DNA of 64,000 nt from an uncultured Anderseniella sp. (lineage in GTDB: Bacteria; Pseudomonadota; Alphaproteobacteria; Rhizobiales; Aestuariivirgaceae), in assembly GCA_947488295.1 (NCBI GenBank), contig CANKYU010000002.1, positions 930,001-994,000 of the forward strand, written 5' to 3'. The stretch's first letter is position 1, and each line of letters opens with the position of its first letter. This document shows positions 27,632 to 35,500 of this stretch, piece by piece. A model generated the notes under the pieces. The model saw only the letters and a list, made by a program, of their open reading frames with translations. It was not told the DNA's origin and did not search any database. The translations under genes and the position numbers were made by a program.

Positions 27632-27665
27632 AACAGGACGGCGGCAACGGCCGCAGCCTGTTTTT
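27632..27665 (+). terminator. Terminator after the carrier-protein gene
   Basis: ACAGGACGGC pairs with GCCGCAGCCTGT (two short stems of five and four bases with an internal loop) right after the carrier-protein stop, followed by TTTTT at 27661-27665. It lies directly against the displaced prfC tail on the other strand, so it was probably the shared terminator between the carrier gene and the original prfC 3' end. Confidence 0.65.
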
Positions 27666-27995
27666 CTACTGCAGTTCCTTGGTGCGCAGAAAGCTGACGT
27701 CTTCATAGGTCTTGGCCGCGTAGTCCAGCTCCCAGGCACCCTTGGCCAGAAACACGTAACTGCCGTCACGATCCGTCGCCATGGCAAGCCGGTTGCGTTC
27801 GCGGAATGTTGTAAGAGCTGCAGGGTCTTCTGACGTAACCCAGCGCGCCATCTCGTAGGGCGATGCTTCAAACTCAAGGTCTACGCCATATTCCTGTTTG
27901 GCGCGTGACGCCATCACGTCAAGCTGCAGCACGCCGACAACACCGACAATCCACTGCGATCCGACCTCCGGCTGGAACACCTGGATCAGGCCTTC
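27666..27995 (-). repeat. prfC 3'-end direct repeat, copy A
   Basis: These 330 bases are repeated at 30219-30548, offset 2,553. Identity begins exactly at the prfC stop codon and ends at the deaminase stop-codon boundary. The two copies bound the deaminase insertion. Confidence 0.92.
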
Positions 27996-28022
27996 ATTGA
28001 TCATGTCGTCCAGGTTCGCCAT
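27666..28022 (-). pseudogene. Displaced 3' fragment of prfC
   Basis: The reverse frame encodes MANLDDMINEG followed by the last 109 residues of RF3 (LIQVFQPEVGSQWIVGVVG to RTKELQ). Bases 27666-27995 match 30219-30548 in the intact prfC with two visible differences in 330 bases. Upstream of 27995 the sequence is still prfC-like but diverged (NLDDMINEG against ALEDLAEEG), as expected of an attachment site carried by an incoming element. It lacks the GTPase domain and cannot be a working release factor. It overlaps the 3' end of the deaminase gene by 29 bases. Most simply it is the original gene end, pushed 2.55 kb away by an insertion. Confidence 0.9.
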
Positions 28023-29622
28023 CTGGTAACAATCCTCTTTCCTCTGAGTGTACTAATTTTTTCGCTAGCTTGCTTGCCACAATTGCTTCGAGCTTGAGGT
28101 AAGTCGGATAAATCAGGTTAACATTTGGTCTCGGATGATGTTCCATCCAATCCCGAGCAGAACCGCCAGAGTCTTTCCTTTTTCTTTTTTCAAAGAAATC
28201 TCTATATTTGTAAGGAGCCACCCCTGTGAACGGTTCAAATAGTACATGTGGTTCTTCGGAAGAAAAAGATGACTCTAAAGCAATGGACTTGGCGTACATT
28301 TCTTCTGCGTAGCTTTTGGGGTAAGGATCGATGTAGACCACTCTTGTGATGCCTGATCCAAGTATAAGCTTAGCGCACATATGACATGGAAATGTTGTAC
28401 AGAATAGCGTTGCACCACTTATTGACTTACCCAATCTTGCCGCATCACAAATGGCGCTCATTTCAGCGTGGATTTGCCTGCCAAATTCTAAAAGGTCCAT
28501 GACCCTGGCATCTTTTAGCTTGGGGCCAGTTTCGGCGTGTAAGGCGTGCTGTACTAATTCTTCTAGACTGGGCGATGGTTTCTCTGGAACCTCTAGGTTT
28601 AGACAATCAGCATCGTGTAAGAGTTTTAACAACTCCTGGAGAATACGAATTTTTTCAACTTCGTTGTAATCTGCTCCGTGAGCAAAGTCTCTATGATCAT
28701 ACTCGTCTCCTTCGAAATACGTTCCACCTTTCGGTTTTGGAACTTCATTTGAACCGAGTGTTATCACTTCGCCATCAGGTGAAAAAATTGCAGCACCAAC
28801 CTGTCGTGACAAATCAGCCGATCTCAAAGATGCTGACTTGGCCATGTACATCCCATATTCATCTCGGGTTGGAGTGATGAAGTTGTGACCGAATGCCAAT
28901 TTGATAAATCGGCTTAGCTCTTCCACAGTCCGCTTAGCGTCATTACCATCAATAATAACTTCCGCCATTGGAAACGCATCAACCACACGTTGGCCGTGCT
29001 GCTCGCCTTCCTCATCTTGATCTCTTCGGATCAGGAGTTCTGCTTCAGCAGAGAAGTCCTTAGTAGGTCCGTAAGGATGGGTCTCTCTGATTTTTGCCTT
29101 CAGGTTGGACAGGCGGGTCTGTTTGGTTGCGTGTATGGAAATTTGAATAAAGAGACGGCCATATACACGCCTCAAGAGTTCAATTTCTTCTGGTCTTTTG
29201 AATTGATCTAGAATGTAGGCGGTTCGGAGCGCGGGACTGCTCTGATCTTTAGTGATTTGTGCCCTTGCTGATTGGATCGCACTAATAGCCAACATGGCTA
29301 GACCGTCATTGCCTTTTCCCTCATCCCCATCATCCAGCATTTCACGAACTTTGTTTGCGTATTTGATATAGCTAGCGTAGCGCTGTTCAAGAGGGGTTTC
29401 TTGAAGGACGATGCCAGTTGGAACTGACTTCATCAGTTCGGTGATTTTAATATGCCGAGACTGATACTGAACCGTTTTCAATTCATCATTAAGTGTTGCC
29501 ACAATCGCTTTCGCATCGACACCAATTGGCGCAACTATTCCAAAAATGATCTCTGGATTCGGAATGTTTTTTAACGATTCCGGCGTATTTTCATCAGAAG
29601 TTGGAGTTACGATTTGGTTCAT
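27994..29622 (-). CDS. AvcD/DcdV-type antiphage deoxycytidylate deaminase
   Basis: A 542-residue two-domain protein. The N-terminal part (about 24-250) is a P-loop nucleotide-kinase-like domain with a non-canonical loop IFGIVAPIGVDAKAI and the family element YILDQFKRPEEIELL. The C-terminal part (255-450) is a zinc deaminase: RQVGAAIFSPDG, RQIHAEMSAI (H385, catalytic E387), and TTFPCHMCAKLIL (C413, C416). This architecture and length match AvcD/DcdV of Vibrio, which deaminates dCTP/dCMP on infection and starves phage of nucleotides. The known systems are silenced by an upstream RNA (AvcI/DifV); here only 83 bases separate it from a divergent small ORF. The gene is visibly richer in A/T than its neighbours and fills an insertion in prfC. 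Its last 20 residues run into the prfC repeat and may be an integration product. Confidence 0.88.
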   Translation of the reverse strand: MNQIVTPTSDENTPESLKNIPNPEIIFGIVAPIGVDAKAIVATLNDELKTVQYQSRHIKITELMKSVPTGIVLQETPLEQRYASYIKYANKVREMLDDGDEGKGNDGLAMLAISAIQSARAQITKDQSSPALRTAYILDQFKRPEEIELLRRVYGRLFIQISIHATKQTRLSNLKAKIRETHPYGPTKDFSAEAELLIRRDQDEEGEQHGQRVVDAFPMAEVIIDGNDAKRTVEELSRFIKLAFGHNFITPTRDEYGMYMAKSASLRSADLSRQVGAAIFSPDGEVITLGSNEVPKPKGGTYFEGDEYDHRDFAHGADYNEVEKIRILQELLKLLHDADCLNLEVPEKPSPSLEELVQHALHAETGPKLKDARVMDLLEFGRQIHAEMSAICDAARLGKSISGATLFCTTFPCHMCAKLILGSGITRVVYIDPYPKSYAEEMYAKSIALESSFSSEEPHVLFEPFTGVAPYKYRDFFEKRKRKDSGGSARDWMEHHPRPNVNLIYPTYLKLEAIVASKLAKKLVHSEERGLLPDGEPGRHDQ

Positions 29623-29645
29623 TTTTGTTGCTCTGGCTTTGATTA

Positions 29646-29662
29646 TTGCGTATGATTCGCAA
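29646..29662. promoter_or_regulatory. Short inverted repeat between the deaminase gene and the divergent small ORF
   Basis: TTGCG (29646-29650) and CGCAA (29658-29662) flank seven bases in the 83-base divergent intergenic region. It could be an operator or a small RNA hairpin. The repeat is short and could arise by chance. Confidence 0.3.
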
Positions 29663-29705
29663 AGGGAACGCGGACGGCAATACAGTCAATTAATGGGAGG
29701 TAACT

Positions 29706-29885
29706 ATGCCTGATAGAGTTGAGCTATCTGGTGGCTGGCTTATTGAAAGCCTCCTCTCATCAATTGAAGAGCTCAAGTCTACTCCTGATGGCACAGTGCC
29801 TGTCTTGACTGAAGATGAAATCAAACTACTTACTAAAATCCTTAGTCAAGATAGACAAGCTGAAGATTTTCAACCAGCCATCTGA
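29706..29885 (+). CDS. Small acidic hypothetical protein beside the deaminase
   Basis: A 59-residue ORF starting MPDRVELSGGWLIESLLSSI and ending QAEDFQPAI. It has a very strong ribosome site, GGGAGG, five bases before the ATG. The product is acidic and looks helical, with no cysteine and no membrane segment. I do not recognise the family. It is divergent from the deaminase gene and inside the prfC insertion, with the same low-GC character. A regulator or inhibitor of the deaminase is a reasonable guess, since AvcD-type enzymes must be held inactive; this rests on position only. Confidence 0.65.
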   Translation: MPDRVELSGGWLIESLLSSIEELKSTPDGTVPVLTEDEIKLLTKILSQDRQAEDFQPAI

Positions 29886-30218
29886 TTCCTATACTATATC
29901 AGCTTTTGAATAGGTGCCGCCAGAGCGCTGATTGTGGAAAACCCATCAATCAACATTCTCTAGTTTTGATTGAAGTACATGGGTTCGTGTCAAGGGGCGT
30001 TTTCTATAATCATCTGCATTACAAATGCTGCATAAGCCATGATATGATTTCATAAGATATTGTAATAATTCTGTTTTATTGAATAGCGTTCGAATATCAT
30101 TACCCGCTCCAACAATCGCCAAGCGATTAAATAAAGCTGCCGACGGAATTCGGTGGGTCTTCCAGAGATAACCAGGCGCCACAAGGTTAATGGTCTCAGG
30201 ACCTTTGCCGACCTTTCG
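29886..30218. other. Intergenic, A/T-rich end of the prfC insertion
   Basis: These 333 bases lie between the small ORF and prfC copy B. They are A/T-rich up to about 30086, then carry a tRNA-Gly 3'-end remnant (30088-30127), then about 90 more GC-rich bases up to the prfC stop. No gene is seen. Confidence 0.6.
30088..30127 (+). repeat. Right copy of the tRNA-Gly 3'-end repeat (tRNA remnant, candidate att site)
   Basis: GTTCGAATATCATTACCCGC and onward through CTCCA matches the T-loop, acceptor strand and CCA of tRNA-Gly. It continues 16 bases past CCA with the same short AATCGC-GCGAT hairpin seen after 10510; 35 of 40 bases agree. The acceptor strand TACCCGC would pair with GCGGGTA, so it could come from another glycine tRNA. 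No D-arm or anticodon arm precedes it, so it is not a working tRNA. Confidence 0.7.
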
Positions 30219-30548
30219 CTACTGCAGTTCCTTGGTGCGCAGAAAGCTGACGTCTTCATAGGTCTTGGCCGCGTAGTCCAGTTCCCAGGCACCCTTGGCG
30301 AGAAACACGTAACTGCCGTCACGATCCGTCGCCATGGCAAGCCGGTTGCGTTCGCGGAATGTTGTAAGAGCTGCAGGGTCTTCTGACGTAACCCAGCGCG
30401 CCATCTCGTAGGGCGATGCTTCAAACTCAAGGTCTACGCCATATTCCTGTTTGGCGCGTGACGCCATCACGTCAAGCTGCAGCACGCCGACAACACCGAC
30501 AATCCACTGCGATCCGACCTCCGGCTGGAACACCTGGATCAGGCCTTC
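30219..30548 (-). repeat. prfC 3'-end direct repeat, copy B (in the intact gene)
   Basis: This is the partner of 27666-27995. The two differ at two bases by direct reading (in the codons near 30284 and 30302). The near identity points to a recent event or to gene conversion. Confidence 0.92.
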
Positions 30549-31793
30549 CTCGGCCAGGTCCTCCAGTGCTGCACGCATCTGCTTGACGCGGGTCATGTCA
30601 CCCAGACGCACGCGCCTGAGCGCTTCAGGCGCAAACGCGGGCAGGCCGGTGAACCTCAGGGTTTCGCCTTCGGTGAAGGTATCGCCGACCCGCACGGTGC
30701 CGTGGTTGGGTATGCCGATAACGTCGCCGGCCTGGGCGTCCTCGGCGATTTCGCGGTCCTGCGCCAGGAAGAAGATCGGGCTGTGCACCAGGATGTCCTT
30801 GCCGGTGCGCACCTGCTTCAGTTTCATGCCGCGCTTGAAGTGACCGGAACACACCCGCATGAATGCCACGCGGTCGCGGTGGTTCTTGTCCATGTTGGCC
30901 TGCACCTTGAAGATAAATCCGGTGACCTTGTCCTCGTCGGGTTTGACCTCTCTGGGCTCTGCCGGGCTGGGCCTTGGAGACGGTGCATGCCCGATGATCA
31001 GGTCAAGCAGCGGCTGCACCGAAAACTCGTTCAGCGCGCTGCCGAAAATGACCGGCGTCAGGTGGCCTTCCAGAAACGAGGCCTGGTCAAACGGTGCATA
31101 TCCTGCCTGCGCCAGTTCGATCGCTTCAGATGATGTGGTCACGATATGGTCCGGCACGCCGGCCATCTCGCCAAGCTTTTCCGGCGACGGCACGGCAAGC
31201 GTCTCGTCGACATGGCCACCGCGCCGCGATGCGCGTGAGAACGACCCGTCACGCAGATCATAGCAGCCGTAGAAATCCGATCCCATGCCAATGGGCCAGA
31301 TCATCGGCGAGACATCCAGCGCCAGCATTTCCTGGATTTCATCGAGCAGCTCGAAACCATCGCGACCCTCGCGGTCGACCTTGTTGACGAAGGTGATGAT
31401 GGGGATGTCGCGCAACCGGCAGACCTCGAACAGCTTGCGTGTCTGGCTCTCGATGCCCTTGGCGGCGTCAATGACCATGATGGCGGAATCGACCGCGGTC
31501 AGCGTGCGGTAGGTGTCTTCAGAGAAATCTTCATGGCCCGGCGTGTCGAGCAGGTTGCAGGTATGCCCGTCGTAGTCGAAGGTCATAACCGAACTGGTCA
31601 CCGAAATGCCGCGGTCCTGCTCGATCTTCATCCAGTCCGAGCGCGCGCGGCGCTGGTCACCACGGGTTCGCACAGCACCGGCCAGACGAATGGCGCCACC
31701 GGCAAGCAGCAGCTTTTCCGTCAGCGTGGTCTTGCCGGCGTCGGGATGCGAAATGATCGCAAACGTGCGCCGTGAAGCGTGGTCTAGAGCCAT
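30219..31793 (-). CDS. prfC: Peptide chain release factor 3
   Basis: RF3 is the translational GTPase that recycles RF1/RF2 after peptide release. The 524-residue protein has G1 ISHPDAGKTTLTEKLLL, switch II DTPGHEDFSEDTYRTL, NKVDREGRDGFELLDEI for G4, and the RF3-specific C-terminal domain ending RTKELQ. Length is normal, so this copy should work. Its last 330 bases are duplicated at 27666-27995 next to the carrier-protein gene. If the insertion used the prfC 3' end as target, this tail was supplied by the element and restored the reading frame. Confidence 0.96.
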   Translation of the reverse strand: MALDHASRRTFAIISHPDAGKTTLTEKLLLAGGAIRLAGAVRTRGDQRRARSDWMKIEQDRGISVTSSVMTFDYDGHTCNLLDTPGHEDFSEDTYRTLTAVDSAIMVIDAAKGIESQTRKLFEVCRLRDIPIITFVNKVDREGRDGFELLDEIQEMLALDVSPMIWPIGMGSDFYGCYDLRDGSFSRASRRGGHVDETLAVPSPEKLGEMAGVPDHIVTTSSEAIELAQAGYAPFDQASFLEGHLTPVIFGSALNEFSVQPLLDLIIGHAPSPRPSPAEPREVKPDEDKVTGFIFKVQANMDKNHRDRVAFMRVCSGHFKRGMKLKQVRTGKDILVHSPIFFLAQDREIAEDAQAGDVIGIPNHGTVRVGDTFTEGETLRFTGLPAFAPEALRRVRLGDMTRVKQMRAALEDLAEEGLIQVFQPEVGSQWIVGVVGVLQLDVMASRAKQEYGVDLEFEASPYEMARWVTSEDPAALTTFRERNRLAMATDRDGSYVFLAKGAWELDYAAKTYEDVSFLRTKELQ

Positions 31794-31884
31794 GAGGTAG
31801 GGCCTTGTGAGATACTTGTATGTAAGCAGACTGGTTACAAAACCAGGTGCGTTGATGAATGCATGATTTGCTGATTTGCCACTT

Positions 31885-31904
31885 CAGGCCCGTCAACGGG
31901 CCTG
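31885..31904 (-). terminator. Perfect hairpin spanning the stop codon of the peroxidase-like gene
   Basis: CAGGCCCG and CGGGCCTG (eight perfect pairs) close a TTGA loop on the reverse strand, and the TGA in the loop is the stop codon of the gene at 31893. No T-run follows, so it may act in mRNA stability or factor-dependent termination rather than as an intrinsic terminator. Confidence 0.45.
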
Positions 31905-32468
31905 CGCGTGATACTCATCATTGGGCCGCATGTCCACTGCCGATGCCATCCGGTTCGACATGTTGAAGAAGCTGGCGACACTCGAAATATCCCAGATGTC
32001 GCGGTCGGAAAAACCTGCCGCCCGTAACGCCTGACGATCCTCTTCCACCATTGCGTGAGGTGTGCGGGTGAGTTTGTCGGCAAATTTCAACATGGCGGTC
32101 TGCCGGGCATCCAGGTCGGCAGCACGGAAATTCATCACCATCTGTTCGCCGAGCGCCGGATCGCCTGAAAGCTGCCGGACGGCGGCCCCGTGTGCGGTCA
32201 GGCAATAATAGCACTGGTTCACAGCAGACACCGCGACGGCGATCATTTCGCGTTCCAGCTTGGACAGGTTTGAATCGCCCAGCATAAGATCATTGTACAG
32301 ATCGGCAAAAGCCTGCAGCTTGACGGACGAAAAAGCGTACGCTTCCAACACGTTCGGAACAAAGCCGAGCTTCTCGGTGCATTTGTCGAAATAAGCCTGC
32401 TGGCGTTCTGTCAGTTCATCAATCTTGTCGATCGTCAAGGCTGTGGCCGGCTTGCCGGAAGTCGTCAT
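31893..32468 (-). CDS. Peroxidase-related AhpD-like (carboxymuconolactone decarboxylase fold) protein
   Basis: A 191-residue protein of the uncharacterised peroxidase-related family. The redox motif is AVNQCYYCLTAHG (CxxC followed by H), as in AhpD, preceded by LEREMIAVAVSAV. The N-terminal FDKCTEKLGFVPNVLEAYAFS is typical of this subfamily. It probably reduces or senses peroxides using the CxxC pair; the electron donor is unknown. The ATG at 32468 has GGAGA upstream, whereas the frame open to 32528 has none. It is divergent from the NAD-glutamate dehydrogenase gene. Confidence 0.88.
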   Translation of the reverse strand: MTTSGKPATALTIDKIDELTERQQAYFDKCTEKLGFVPNVLEAYAFSSVKLQAFADLYNDLMLGDSNLSKLEREMIAVAVSAVNQCYYCLTAHGAAVRQLSGDPALGEQMVMNFRAADLDARQTAMLKFADKLTRTPHAMVEEDRQALRAAGFSDRDIWDISSVASFFNMSNRMASAVDMRPNDEYHAQAR

Positions 32469-32585
32469 CTGGTTGTCTCCGCTGGAAATTATAGGGTGAT
32501 GATATAGATGTTTTGAATGCATGGCCATTCTCGGAAAGCTGTCCTATGCTGAAATATTGGGCAGTTGCAAAAAGGGTGGAACGTC

Positions 32586-35500
32586 GTGTCAGAAAAATCC
32601 AAAACAGGCGCCGTGCAGAAACGTGCAACAAAAAAAACCGGCAGGAGCCTGCTGGACAAGACACTGCGCAAACAGCTGTTTCGGGAAGCCGTGGAGGAAG
32701 ATGTTGCCGGACTGACGAACGCCGACATTGACCTGCTTGTTGAAAAAGCCCGTGAGTTTCTGGATGCCAAAGCTCCCGGTCGCGTCAAGATCCGGATTAC
32801 GGAGTCAGGGGTCAGTGAAGGCGCTCTGGCACAGCGCAGTATTCTGGAAATCCTGAACGATGACATGCCGTTCCTGGTAGACTCGGTGATCAATGCCCTG
32901 TCGATAAAAGGGCACACTGTCCGCACTGTTCTGCACCCGGTGTTTGCCAGCGAGCGCGACAGCAAGGGCAAGCTGAAAACCCTGGACAACTCGAAGAAGC
33001 AGTCAGGAGATTTCCTGCGCGAAAGCTACCTGCATATTCATCTTGAAGCGATGAATTCCAAACGCGAGCAGGATGAGCTGGTTGCCGAACTGCGTGACAT
33101 CCTGGATGAAATCAGGGCGGCCGTGGTCGACTGGCAGCCCATGCAGCACGTGATACAGGGCAGGATTGAACAGCTCAGGACAAAGGCCTCACCGCTGCCG
33201 ACCGCCATCGTCAGCGAAACCATCGACTTTCTGAGCTGGCTGCTGAACAACAAGTTCACCTTCCTTGGCATGTGCCAGTACAAGCTGGGAAAAAAGGGTG
33301 GCAAGAAGCAGATGCTCGCCGATGAGAAATCCTCGCTGGGCGTGTTGCGGCTGCAACGCCAGCAGGTGATCCAGAATGCGGCGAAACGGAACCTGTCCGG
33401 CTATAAGTCCGGCTATGCGATCGTCGTGGAAAAGTCCGACCTGGTGTCACGTGTACACAGGTCCGCGGTCATGGATTATGTGGGGCTTTACGATTTTGAC
33501 CAGGCGGGAAACGTGGTCGGTGAACTGCGCGTGGTCGGTCTTTTTGCCTCGACCGCCTATACCGAAGCCGCCAGCGGCATTCCGCTGCTGCGCCGCCGCA
33601 TTGACGCGGTGATGGCGCTCAGCGGGTTTACGCCGAGCGGCCATTCGGGCAAGGGCCTGTTGAACATTCTCGAAACCATGTCGCGCGATGACCTGTTCCA
33701 GATCGAGTCTGAACAGCTGGCGCCGCTTGCCATGGGCATGTGGCGCCTGCACGAACGGCCGCGCACGCGAGTGTTCGTGCGGCTGGACCGGTTCGAGAGA
33801 TACGCAATCGCGTTTGTGTTCTTTCCGCGCGACCGGTTTTCGTCCGACCTGCGGGAGAAGGCGGGCGCCATCCTGGAAAAACACTATCAGGGCAAGACCC
33901 TGGAATTCATGCCCAATTTCGGCGAGGGCACGCTGGTCCGCGTGCGGTTTATCATCTCGCTGGGCGTATCGGCGAAGAACCTGCCTGATCCGGACCTGGT
34001 TGAAAGGGAAATCGTCGAGGCAACGCGCAGCTGGGGTGATGAACTTGCAGATGCGGTGACGGCCAGCAGGGACGGGTCGGCCGGCCGGTCACTGGCAAGG
34101 CGTTATGCCAATGCGTTCCCGCCGGCATATCGCGAGGCAAACCGGATCACCGAGGCGCAGCACGACATTGCCATCATGGAGGCGCTGAACGGTGAAAGCC
34201 GCACGGCGGCCGAGTTTGCGCCGCCGGTCGGAAATCACGGTGCGGTCTGGCTCAAGCTGTTCAACCTGGCATCACCGGTGCCACTGTCGGCCCGGCTTCC
34301 CCTGCTGGAAGACATGGGGCTCAGGGCACTGGATGAAAACACCTATATCGTCCAGCCGTCCGGCAAACCGGGTTCAGGCCAGGAAGCAGACGCCGTCTAC
34401 ATCCATGAAGTTGCCCTCAGCCGTGACAATGATGCCGCGATCGATGAACAAAGCTACCGGCAGCTGCAGGACTGTTTCCTCGCTGTCTGGACAGGCAAGG
34501 CCGACAGCGATGCGCTGAACGGGCTGGTGTTGTCTGCGTCGCTTACCTGGCAGGAAGTGACCGTGTTGCGGGCGTTTGCGCGCTATCTGCGTCAGACCGG
34601 CTTCTCATTTGCGCTGTCCGTGATAGCCGGCACGCTGGTGCGTTACGGTGATGTGACACGATTGCTGGTGGACCTGTTCAAGGCAAGGTTCCAGCCCGGT
34701 CACCCCAAGGCCGGCACCATGGCGGAACGCGAGAAACTGCAGACCAGGCTGCTGCAGAGCATAGAAGATCATCTGGCCGATGTTCCCAGTCTCGATGATG
34801 ACCGGATCATCCGTCACATGGTGGGTGTCATTACGGCGACACAGCGGACCAACTTCTTCAACCTGGAAAACCTGCAGGGCGGGCTTCCGATCGCGCTTGC
34901 GATGAAGATACACAGCAAGGACGTGCCCGGCATACCGGCACCGGTCCCGTTCGCGGAAATCTTTGTCCATTCCACACTTGTCGAGGGCGTACACCTGCGC
35001 GGCGGCATGATTGCGCGTGGCGGATTGCGCTGGTCCGACAGGGCGGAGGATTTCCGCACCGAAGTGCTGGGCCTGGCAAAGGCCCAGAACGTCAAGAACG
35101 CGGTTATCGTGCCGGTCGGCGCCAAGGGTGGTTTCATTCCCAGGCAGCTTCCGGCGGGCGGCAGCCGCGATGAAGTGTACCAGGCGGGAACGCTGGCCTA
35201 TCAGTCGTTTATCTCGAGCCTGTTGTCCCTGACCGACAACACCAAGGGTGGAAAGATCATTCCGCCGCCGAAAATGGTACGCCAGGATGGCGACGATCCT
35301 TACCTGGTGGTCGCTGCCGACAAGGGTACGGCGGCGTTTTCCGACGTTGCCAATGCAATCTCCTCGGAAGCCGGGTTCTGGCTTGATGACGCCTTCGCGT
35401 CGGGTGGTTCGGCAGGCTATGACCACAAGAAGATGGGCATCACCGCGCGCGGTGGCTGGGAAGCCGTCAAGCGCCACTTCCGCGAACTCGACCGCGACAT

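Noticed and set aside
27666..28022. prfC fragment as a working short gene
   Set aside because: It has an ATG by chance but no GTPase domain, and it matches the 3' end of the intact prfC almost base for base.
29946..30182. Reverse-strand ORF with IVGAGNDIRTLFNKTE
   Set aside because: It is the same antisense-tRNA artefact over the tRNA remnant at 30088-30127, with no ribosome site.
27994..30548. SXT/R391-type ICE integrated in prfC
   Set aside because: Those elements use the 5' end of prfC and are tens of kilobases long with integrase and conjugation genes. Here the 3' end is duplicated and only 2.55 kb is inserted.
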